NCBI GenBank assembly: GCA_903772945.1
Contig: CAICTM010000222.1
Location: forward strand, 1 to 64,000
Length of the DNA stretch: 64,000 nucleotides
Direction of reading: 5' to 3'
From: Seminavis robusta
Lineage: Eukaryota; Bacillariophyta; Bacillariophyceae; Naviculales; Naviculaceae
Of this stretch, positions 24,824 to 33,364 are shown in pieces. The position numbers and the translations under genes are program-made. Every line of letters begins with the position of its first letter. Within the stretch, counting starts at the first letter, position 1. The notes below the pieces were generated by a model, which ran no database searches, was not told the DNA's origin, and saw only the letters and a list, made by a program, of their open reading frames with translations.

Positions 24824-26431
24824 TTTGCCTCAGTTTGGAGGACCAGATCGATAGATTGTGGATAAGAGTTCAGCTATCACTAGGAGCAATAGGTTGCCAA
24901 GGACACGTTGGTCGTTGGCTTTGGCAACGTGGAAGGTGTGTGTGCTGCGGCCATCCTACATGTACTGTATTGGATTTGAGCATTTGCCTCTGTTTCCGTC
25001 TAGTAGAAGACCAAACGCCTCGTCGTTTGTTCTTTTTATGTCTTTCTGTGTTAGAGGGGACTGCATAGCTGTCTTTATGGAAGCCTTGTCAATAAGAAGC
25101 AAATAGAGAACATCATTTCTTCCGTAGAACCCGCATTCTTTGTTAGGAGAGGCAGATGCTCCTGTGTGACAACGTGGCAAGGTGAACTGTCATTGAAATC
25201 ATTTTTCTTTGGAAAGGCGGGAGCCTTTGACCCGTCTCCTTCGATCTCGCTTCAAGTGAGCTCCAGGCTTCCTCCTAACAACTTAGCAACAAGGAAAGAC
25301 CTGACAGTCAGGGTGCTAGAAAGAGTAGTAAAATAAGGCAAAGGAGCACTTCGTGTCGCTTTAGCCAAAAACTGCATCTTCAGTTTGACTGTCCCACCTC
25401 GATCCCCAGCTTTGCTTGCAGCACCTGGCCTGATAGCAATAAAGGCCAGATCATTGCTGCCCAGATAGCCTACTAGTACTAAATGTAATACCTGAATGAT
25501 TCAATCGAATCGTAGGAGGGCGGCCATACCGTGGTATTGCTAGGAGTATTGACATTCGTGGGACCACTTACCCGTAGTACCGCGGTGCGTCTAGCTAGCC
25601 CAAACCTTGCCACCAGTAGTAGCTCGTACTGAAAGTACTGTGACAAAGAGTGTCCCACCCGAGGGACGAGCTTAAGTGCCCTGGTCGCACTGCTACATGC
25701 TTGACTTGTCCAGAACTGTAGGAAAGCCTTGCAGATCCCGAAAAGATTGATCCTACAATGCACGAAAAGCAACATGCATTGGGTGGCGGGGGTCGGTTCG
25801 GACAGATCAAGAGCTTACAAGCAAATCTCCAAGGCAGTCAGTAGGTGGTTCGAGCTACCAGTACACGGTGCTGATGAACTGACAGGCTGCGATTTCATAG
25901 ACGCACCGAGGATTAGGTAGAAACTAAGGGTACGGAGGCGATGCTACCGGTACGGGGCAAACGATAGTTCCTTCCCAAAGTAATACGATGAGTCAAATGG
26001 GACAACTACTTGTCTTGGACAAGAGCAGAGAATCCAGATCTTTTGTACGGAAGCAACGATCGATTGCCTGATTTCAAACGAGTCAAAGACTGTCCAGGTT
26101 GCTCGACCACTAAAGCCAAATCTTAGAGAACGAATTCAAAGGGGGTTCTAGAGCAGGGAAGATATCTAGCTAGCTAGGGAAGCATGTGAGGGCCAAGCTT
26201 AGGCAAAGAAAGGTCAAATCCGGGACTGCGTTTCGTGGGATCATGGGTGATAAAATGAGGACCAGCTAGGGGGCCAAGGGCGAACTTGCTTCGTACCACG
26301 TCATATCCATAGCATCCATTCATCCATGGCATATGGCACGACCATTCCATCACGACAAGACTCGAGACTGGGCTGGCTGTGCAGGACAGCACCTGCGCCG
26401 TCCTCATATCACCTTCTCCCTTGTTCTCCTT
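24824..26431. other. Gap between tandem DUF285 genes
   Basis: Spacer of 1.6 kb. About 25345-25410 carries a TTCGTGT ... C-C-A-A-A-A-A-C-T-G ... TTTGACTG segment that recurs at about 28680 and 31175. 26310-26431 resembles 23100-23210. No gene is supported. Short plus-strand frames overlap the tandem genes and are shadows. Confidence 0.4.
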
Positions 26432-28108
26432 TTAGCCACAATTGAAGCAAAAGGGGCCACCCTCCGACAGGACAGGATCAGAAGTATTGGGACAATTGGT
26501 GTGCCGGAACATTTGTTTCACGGAAACGTTGGCTGGCAACAATGACACCCAGGAACAGAGATTTTGAGAAAAGTTGGACGCATTCTTAAAGGCAAAGCTG
26601 AGATCCGTGACAGACGATACATTCCAACCAGAAATATCTTGATTGAATTGTTTTGCTTCTTCAAATGTCTGCACCATCGACTGGACTCGAGAGACATCCC
26701 ATGTATTCAAGGGACTGTTGAATTTGGCAGCTTCTTCAAAGGCACTGTTCATGTTGGTGAGGGAACCAACCTGCCATCGGGAGAGATCTTGGTCAAAGCT
26801 GCGAGCGTCTTCGAATGCCTTGTGAAGAGTCTTGAGCTTTCGGGTATCCCATGCTGACAGATCTTCATTGAATTGAGTGGCACGGTCGGCAAACTGGCCA
26901 ATATTGACTAGCTTGGCAGTGTTCCAATTGGAGATATTTGCTTGTTGTTGCACATTGCTTTTTCGAAACAACTGATTGAAGGACTGAACATTGGAAACAT
27001 CCCAGGAGCTCAAATCCAGTGGATCCTCTTGGCTCCATCGAGTGGACATGAACATAGCCTTCAAGCTCACCATGGCAGTCATGTTCCAATGATGGATTCC
27101 CCATGCAGACGACAGATTCTGAACCCCACGGAATGTTTCTTCCATGTCTTGTGCATGGGACATGTCCCACCCCCCAATGGCAGGAGACCATTTAGCAGCC
27201 TGTTCAGTGATATGGTTTGCTTGATCCGCATTGAGATTGGGGTCTCGCATTCTACCTATCTGAAAGGCAAATGAAAATCTTCGAAGCTTAGTGACGCACC
27301 ACGTACCAATGGGCCATCCATAATGTTCTGAGATACTCGAATTGGGACTGTCATCAGCGATGTAGGCATCAATGGCATCATGTAGATCTTGTGAGGACTG
27401 GAAGCATGTCTCTTCTTGGGAAGCATTTGAGGTTGAGTTTAGGATGGTGTTATTGTTGACCAACACAAGATCCTCGACTGGCCCATCGTTCGTTTTCCTG
27501 GTGTCGGCATTACTCTGCATCATCATAAAGAGCAAGACCACAATTGTAGTCACTAGAGCCAGTATGATTGTCAGTCCAACAGCTAGCCATGCAACTCGAG
27601 TACCAGTAGTGTTACGTGAGCAGCCAGTAGACAAAATCTCATCTTGCTTGGCCTTTTTGCCAGCAACAATCTCCTCTGCGACCACTACGATATCGGAGTC
27701 ATTGCTAGTGGTTGCAGGAGAAGTTGCCGCATCAGGAGTGTTGTCCTCCACCTCCATGTCGACAACTACATGAGCTTCCACCAGGTGGTGATCTTGATCT
27801 TGAGTGTTGTTCCCATCACTTTCCATAGTTGTGTCCGTCGCAGTGGCATGGGCGGCTAAAGCAGGGAAACCGTCGGTGCCAGAGGCGGCGGGGCGGGAAC
27901 GAAAGGATTGAACGGCAAAGGCACCTGGACAACCATCAGCAACCAAAGTATCGTTTGTCTGGGGGAGCGGCAACGGTTGGATACCAGCTGTTACCGATGA
28001 TGCATCGTTGTCCTGGTTGCCATCATTCATTTCCAAGATTATCTCCTGCTTGGGATTCTTGCCATCTTCATCAGGCTTGACGTTGGGATCATATTGGCTG
28101 AGCTCCAT
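26432..28108 (-). CDS. DUF285/BspA-like type II membrane protein (DUF285-B)
   Basis: Single exon, 558 residues. I chose ATG 28108 because the tandem paralogue starts at the same conserved residues; an in-frame ATG at 28156 would add 16. Residues 1-170 are acidic and cytosolic, with P-G-A-F-A-V-Q (61-67), L-V-E-A-H-V-V (109-115) and V-V-V-A-E-E-I (141-147). One span lies at about 172-196. The ectodomain opens with C-F-Q-S-S-Q-D-L and Y-G-W-P-I-G-T-W-C-V-T, then has about nine repeats of roughly 25-35 residues with W-D-x-S-x-V/M ... F-N-x-D-L-S-x-W, the DUF285 pattern known from BspA-like surface proteins. It ends with C-P-N-T-S-D-P-V-L ... G-G-P-F-C-F-N-C. Many N-glycosylation sites fit an extracellular repeat domain. 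Function unknown; adhesion or recognition is inference. Confidence 0.88.
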   Translation of the reverse strand: MELSQYDPNVKPDEDGKNPKQEIILEMNDGNQDNDASSVTAGIQPLPLPQTNDTLVADGCPGAFAVQSFRSRPAASGTDGFPALAAHATATDTTMESDGNNTQDQDHHLVEAHVVVDMEVEDNTPDAATSPATTSNDSDIVVVAEEIVAGKKAKQDEILSTGCSRNTTGTRVAWLAVGLTIILALVTTIVVLLFMMMQSNADTRKTNDGPVEDLVLVNNNTILNSTSNASQEETCFQSSQDLHDAIDAYIADDSPNSSISEHYGWPIGTWCVTKLRRFSFAFQIGRMRDPNLNADQANHITEQAAKWSPAIGGWDMSHAQDMEETFRGVQNLSSAWGIHHWNMTAMVSLKAMFMSTRWSQEDPLDLSSWDVSNVQSFNQLFRKSNVQQQANISNWNTAKLVNIGQFADRATQFNEDLSAWDTRKLKTLHKAFEDARSFDQDLSRWQVGSLTNMNSAFEEAAKFNSPLNTWDVSRVQSMVQTFEEAKQFNQDISGWNVSSVTDLSFAFKNASNFSQNLCSWVSLLPANVSVKQMFRHTNCPNTSDPVLSEGGPFCFNCG

Positions 28109-29481
28109 TATTCTTTTGACAGCTCTTTTGACTCGGTTTCGAGGATCGTAGAGCATATGAGGACAGGATGGAGAAGCGAGTTACGATGTGGCTTATTAGA
28201 TCTACATGTAGCTACTAGATGGAGAGGACAGGTGGGGTTTTGGTTTTTATCAGCATGTGCTCCCTGCGCCTCCCGCAAAGAGGCAAAGAGATTGGCGCAG
28301 CTAACGGGGAACACTCTACCAGCCGCCCTACTAAGTCTTCATGCTCTTCATGCTGTGTTTCAGTGTTCAGTGTCTTGGAAGCAATGTCCCAGAGTCATAG
28401 ATCATTTAGAGAACAACTGTATTTATTTGTTAGGAGAGAGTCTCCTCTGTGGCAACTGTCGTTCGAAAGTCCTCGCATTTGCCCGTTCCTCTTTGATCAT
28501 CTTCGGTCCAATTTTGGTCCAGTGGGTGCAGTCTTACCAACACAGCTACCGGCACACCAATAACCCACCCAGCTACCGTATCTATCTATCTATCTATCTA
28601 TCTATCTAGTAGACTATCCAACTACTAGCTAGAGTCGTAGTCCCATGGAAAAGGAGGTGGTACCTGGCACTGTATCCAATCACTTCGTGTCAGCCAGGAA
28701 CTGTATTTTGACTGCTTTGAGGGTACTGCAGCAGAACTAATCACAATATGAGCCGATTGTTACATATTATTAAGCTGCCCGCACCGGTACCACTATCGTC
28801 GAAGGGGTGCGCTCATACCGGTACCGGTAGGATGCATGCGATTTCGTGCACCCAACAAGCAAGATTTCCTATTATAGTTACTTTCCAAAGAATGGTGCAG
28901 CGGCGATGCCACTGCAGCCACAAAACAATTCCACCGGACGGACTCGAGTTCAGCCGAGTTGAGTTTAGTGAAGTGCCAGATCCTACGGTACCAATACTTG
29001 ACTGAACTTGGACAAGAGCATGGAAGCAACGATCTGTTCTGGTCCACACTTGCCTACATGTACATGTAATTCTTCTCCCATCTTCCCCTCGCTTGTCGGC
29101 AGTTAAACCAAAACCTTAACCCTCTACTTAATACAAGTGTCTCATAAGCAAGCTTGCAGTGCTGTTAGTTTTATAATTGTCATAGTGACAAGTTGAGTTG
29201 ATTGGCTGACAATGGACACCTCGGAGTACAGTCGTACCCCCGACTTCTGATTGGTGGTTGAGGTGATGAACGGGTGGAAAAAACGCACATACACGTATGA
29301 ATCGGAATCGGCATTGCAACAGTTAGCCAGCAGGAAACAACAGTGGGAAACCAAACTGTATTTCGGCAGCTATTTCGGCATTGCAGCGGGAAGCCAAGCC
29401 ATCACAAATAAATCCAACAAGTATCATAGCTAGCTAGTAGTAGCTATAGTAATACCAACCAAGCCAAGCCAAGCCGTGAAG
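28109..29481. other. Gap, no supported gene
   Basis: Intergenic, with a TATC microsatellite and an interspersed 50-60 bp segment at about 28675-28735 shared with positions near 25350 and 31175. Long overlapping frames at 28094-28609 include the microsatellite and are not convincing. Confidence 0.4.
28579..28608. repeat. (TATC)n microsatellite
   Basis: About seven and a half perfect copies of TATC. Simple sequence repeat in noncoding DNA. Confidence 0.95.
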
Positions 29482-31029
29482 ATGAGATATACCGGTACTA
29501 GACTGAGGCCTGTGTTGGCAGCAGCACTCATGGCCACAGTGCTGCTCCTCCACTGTTCTTTGTCTTTGCCCTGCTGCGAGGCATTTGTTCCATCTCCAAT
29601 CATTCGGCAGCACTCTACTAGTACTACTAGCAGCACTGCCTTGTCAGCACTCCAAGTTGATGTTGGTGAACAGGATGACAAGAACAACAAACTTAAGTTT
29701 ACTTCAGCTGACAATGTTAACATCAAACTTGTTCCTGTTGCTGCTGCAAGTGCTGCAAGTGCTGCTGCCATGACAATCATAGTACAACAAGTACCCTCTC
29801 TCGATCTCTCGCTCCATGACAACCCCATTGTCTTGTCTCTTGTGGCCGCCGTGGTTGGTGTGTTGACCGTGTCTTCTGCCACGGCACTGCTGGATCACTG
29901 CATGTCTACATCTACAGTCTATGACTCGCAATCAGAGCAATTCGATCAAGGCACCTTCCTGGGACGCTACTGCAAAATGCTTTTCCTGTGTGATCCAAGA
30001 CTCTTGCTCTATTCACAAGAACAGGTCAGACACTACCAAGACATGGCTTATGGTAATTGTGGCAGTGACACTAGTACTAGAAGTGATACCAGTAGTGAAC
30101 ACACAGATTGTGAATTGTGGCACGCCAAACGGATTGCGGATTCCGCACTCAACAGCAATGGAGACTGGATTCCACGGCCCTTTCGCATGTCCGGTTACTT
30201 GCCCTATAATGGACCCATTTGCATTGCCATGCTGGCAACAGCAGCAAGTAGCAGCCCTTCTACTGGTACTCTGCTCTTCTGGTCCTGGCTCAATCAGAGT
30301 CAAAATGCATTGGTCAACTTTTACAATCGCAATACCGGTACAACCTCCAATTCAAATTCAAAAACAAATTCAACAACACAAGTCAATAACGCCATGCTAC
30401 AGAGTTATGCCGTCGCCGTGGGGTCCGCGCTGCTTGTGGCATTTGCACTCTCGCAATATGTACAAACACACTTTGAGGGCGATCAGGCGCAACAACTTTT
30501 GCGCATGGTATCCTTTCCCAGTGCCGTTGTCGCCAGCAGTCTCAATTGTTTCTTTGTGCGCAGTCCAGAACTCAAGACGGGGGTGTCCTTGATGGTGCCA
30601 GTAGTGCACACAAATGATACTACCAGTACTAATAGTGATCAAAATGACTGCAAGTTGCAGACGGTCCTGCCAGGAGAAACTTCCCTGGTCGCTGCATCCA
30701 AGGGCGTTTACACGACAACCGCCTCTAGAGCCATTCTACAAATGCCAACCTTTTTCATTCCACCCATGCTCATGAGTACTCCCATGATTCAACAATACTT
30801 GCAAAATGATCCAGCACTACAACTACAACATGACATTGTAAACATGGAACTACCCATCACCACATTTCTATTGCTCGTCAGTTTTGGCATGGGATTGCCG
30901 GCATGTGTGGGATTCTTTCCCCAAATGATGACCATACAGGCCAGCGAGGTCGAGCAGCAGTATCAAGACTTGGTAGATCCAACCACGGGAGCGCCCTACA
31001 CCGAGTTTACTTTTAACAAGGGATTGTAA
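29482..31029 (+). CDS. Sideroflexin-family transporter with plastid-type leader
   Basis: Single exon, 515 residues from ATG 29482. The body matches sideroflexins in order: F-L-G-R-Y-x-K-M-L-F-L-x-D-P-R-L-L-L near the start, then E-L-W-x-A-K, F-R-M-S-G-Y-L-P-Y-N-G-P, W-L-N-Q-S-Q-N-A-L-V-N-F-Y-N-R-N, R-S-P-E-L-K-T-G-V, and the end F-T-F-N-K-G-L (family: Y-F-N-K-G-L). Several membrane spans are visible. Sideroflexins move serine and other amino acids across the mitochondrial inner membrane. Here the N-terminus is unusual: residues 9-28 are a signal peptide-like core, followed by C-C-E-A-F-V-P-S-P and a Ser/Thr-rich stretch. A-F-V-P matches the A-S-A-F-A-P motif (Phe at +1) of diatom plastid preproteins, so plastid import is predicted. 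The usual H-P-D-T-G motif is replaced by N-S-N-G-D-W. Confidence 0.9.
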   Translation: MRYTGTRLRPVLAAALMATVLLLHCSLSLPCCEAFVPSPIIRQHSTSTTSSTALSALQVDVGEQDDKNNKLKFTSADNVNIKLVPVAAASAASAAAMTIIVQQVPSLDLSLHDNPIVLSLVAAVVGVLTVSSATALLDHCMSTSTVYDSQSEQFDQGTFLGRYCKMLFLCDPRLLLYSQEQVRHYQDMAYGNCGSDTSTRSDTSSEHTDCELWHAKRIADSALNSNGDWIPRPFRMSGYLPYNGPICIAMLATAASSSPSTGTLLFWSWLNQSQNALVNFYNRNTGTTSNSNSKTNSTTQVNNAMLQSYAVAVGSALLVAFALSQYVQTHFEGDQAQQLLRMVSFPSAVVASSLNCFFVRSPELKTGVSLMVPVVHTNDTTSTNSDQNDCKLQTVLPGETSLVAASKGVYTTTASRAILQMPTFFIPPMLMSTPMIQQYLQNDPALQLQHDIVNMELPITTFLLLVSFGMGLPACVGFFPQMMTIQASEVEQQYQDLVDPTTGAPYTEFTFNKGL

Positions 31030-31289
31030 ATATTTAGCTAACTAACTAACCAGGGCAACAACAAAAGCAGCGATTTCGACAAGCAAGGTTTCTTCCGAAG
31101 AACACGTATACATGTCGCTCCTCCTTATTAATCGTTAGTTGCCTCGGGAGTCGGTGTGGAATCGCTCTGCCATTGGTATCCAATCTCTTCGTGTCCGTTA
31201 CCGTAGCCCATAGCCAGAAACTGTGTTTTGACTGCCCGTCTCCCCAGCTGTGATGATGTGAGGATAGCAGCACTTAACACAAGCAGTCG
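31030..31289. other. Gap, no gene
   Basis: 3' flank of the sideroflexin gene. It carries the third copy of the dispersed TTCGTGT ... CCAGAAACTG ... TTTTGACTG segment at about 31177-31237. Confidence 0.35.
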
Positions 31290-31390
31290 ATCCCCAGGTG
31301 CAGAGATTTTGAGAAAGCTGGCGCATTCTTGAAGGCCAGGCCAGGCCAAGAACAGCTAGAAGACACATTCCAACCAGAAATTATCAACCC
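31290..31390 (-). pseudogene. Relic of a DUF285 gene
   Basis: On the minus strand this short piece aligns by eye with 26545-26640 inside DUF285-B: the code for W-N-V-S-S at one end and for N-F-S-Q near the other is recognisable, with substitutions and indels between. Nothing else of the gene is left nearby. It shows that the DUF285 array once extended further, or that a piece was copied here. Confidence 0.6.
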
Positions 31391-31966
31391 GCAAGCACTG
31401 GACAGTTATAAAGGTACATGATTGAAATGGCAAGAATTTAAAAAGCTGGCAGGGATCTGCAATAGCAATGGGCACAGAAGTAGCAACAACTAACTGCAAT
31501 GTGAGGGGAGCCCTTGAACACACCTTCAGATTCGATTCTGTAGAGGCAGTCGTGCCTTCACCGTATCCTGGAGAGCCTACATATTATTTATTTATTTATC
31601 TGGATCGTTCCGTGGTATTCCTGGAACAGCTCTGGAATGCAACGCTGCATGTACATGAACTAGAGTACCAGTATTGGTGGCAAGTTGGGAAGCCGTCGTC
31701 AAGCTAGCCTTCTTGCTAGCAGGTCTTACTGTCTTACTCTGTGATCCTCCCTGCCCTCCCTTGACACATTTTCCTGCTTTGGCTTTGAGGTTTCTCTGCT
31801 TCCTCGGTTGTTCGGCTTGCATCCTGCCCTCCTCCTCTGCAACCCATCCTCACCATCGTCCCATAAAACAAGATACTACGGGGGTTTGGAGTAGGTAGAT
31901 TATCTCCTCCCAAGACTCTTGCTTCATACTAGGTAGGAAGATACACTAGCACTGCTAACAGTGACC
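31391..31966. other. Gap, no gene
   Basis: No coding signal that I can support. Probably the promoter and leader of the next gene are at the right end. Confidence 0.35.
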
Positions 31967-32665
31967 ATGCGAACTGAAGCCTACGCTCCACCCAGGAGTA
32001 GCCTGGATGGCTTTATCCTGCGACGCCTCCAAGAATCTGCCGCAAAACAATGGAGCATTAGCGAAGAATCCTTAAAGAGCAGCAGTACAAAAGTCACCCA
32101 AGACAGCAGTATTAGTGCTATTTCATGGGGTGATTGTTCTTCTGATCATTCTCATTGCAGAAATCGGAGTCAAATGTGTGTGTCCTTTCAAGAAGAGCCC
32201 AGTGTACTGCTTATTCCACCGATTCCTGAAGAAGACATGGACACACTGTTTTACAGTCAAGACGACCATGAGGACATGATGGACGATGCCGAAATGGTGG
32301 CCAAAGGATGGATGAGTCAAGAAGATACCTTACGTGGTTTGGAACGATTCTCGGCTGAGGGACGCCTTCTCACCCAAGAACAACGACACACCGTCATTTC
32401 CACTGTATTGGAAGAACAACGAAAACTCTGGGAAGAGAGGTTTGTCTTTGGCGTGGATCAACAAAAAGTATTGGCCAAAGTCTCTCGACGCCTATCAACC
32501 AATTGCCAAGACTTGGCTTACCAAAGAGCCTACCAAGATGAATTGGAGAGTTTGCCTCGACAAACAACAAAACAGAAAAAACAGCAAGCACCAGTAGGGC
32601 TGCTCTCTCGAGTGTCCACCATCTTCACGAACGCCACACACAACAACAAGGGGTGCCACCGCTAG
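31967..32665 (+). CDS. Small hypothetical protein of a diatom-type family
   Basis: Single exon, 232 residues from ATG 31967. The order of features is familiar from many diatom hypothetical proteins: a V-S-F-Q-E-E-P-S-V-x-L-I-P-P-I-P-E-E-D motif (about 72-90), a tyrosine-containing acidic stretch (L-F-Y-S-Q-D-D), then R-G-L-E-R-F-S-A-E-G-R and a helical part with V-L-E-E-Q-R-K-L-W-E-E-R and a final Ser-rich basic tail. Such proteins have no assigned function. There is no signal peptide, membrane span or catalytic motif. It is soluble and probably cytosolic or nuclear. No paralogue in the window and no linkage that would suggest its role. Confidence 0.75.
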   Translation: MRTEAYAPPRSSLDGFILRRLQESAAKQWSISEESLKSSSTKVTQDSSISAISWGDCSSDHSHCRNRSQMCVSFQEEPSVLLIPPIPEEDMDTLFYSQDDHEDMMDDAEMVAKGWMSQEDTLRGLERFSAEGRLLTQEQRHTVISTVLEEQRKLWEERFVFGVDQQKVLAKVSRRLSTNCQDLAYQRAYQDELESLPRQTTKQKKQQAPVGLLSRVSTIFTNATHNNKGCHR

Positions 32666-33364
32666 TACAAGCTGATGAATCATGGCCATTTTCTTGCTCA
32701 CTTCCAAGGGCAAATCTTGCTTTGGATTGCCGCCAGCTCCATCAGGTTTGCTATTACTACATGTACCGGTAGAATCACAAGGGACGGCTTCATTTTTCTT
32801 CGGGTTGTGTATGACGAGGCGAGGAAGGTGTGAAGAGCTCGCCCTTTCGCATGAAGCTTCTGCATGGCAATCGATGATCGAGCCGCACCTCGTACCACTA
32901 CTGGTACCATAACGGTGGGGGGAATGTATATTTGCAGGATTTATTGAGATATTTTACAACTAAGTCCTTTTCAGGATTTCAGTTTTCAACAGTTAGAGTT
33001 AGTTGTTGCCAGGATTTATTGCAAATCTTCTCGATTGATCCGCCGCACCTTCGGGCCGCCAACAATTTTGGGCTGTGGGAGAAGGGGCTACGAGGGCGAA
33101 AGCGGTAGAAGGCAGTAATGTGATTGGCTAATCAACCTATGACATCAGCAAATGCGTCAGCAAAGATTCAAATATACTTAACGTACCATTTATAAAGATT
33201 ACAGGGCAAGTGAGCTATCAATTACGTATCTTCTTGTTTCTGTTTTCGCGAAAGAAGGATTCCGTTGAAGAAGATCGACCATGACATGCTGCCGCTCGCA
33301 AACTCGCAAACTCGACAGTCATTATCTCAGCCAAAAAAGCGAGTAGCAGCAGCAAAAGATCATC
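32666..33364. other. Gap, possible left flank of a transposable element
   Basis: No gene. The motif CAGGATTTATTG occurs twice (about 32936 and 33012). The left end of the element at 33365-36282 should lie here, but I could not identify a terminal inverted repeat or a target-site duplication. Confidence 0.35.
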
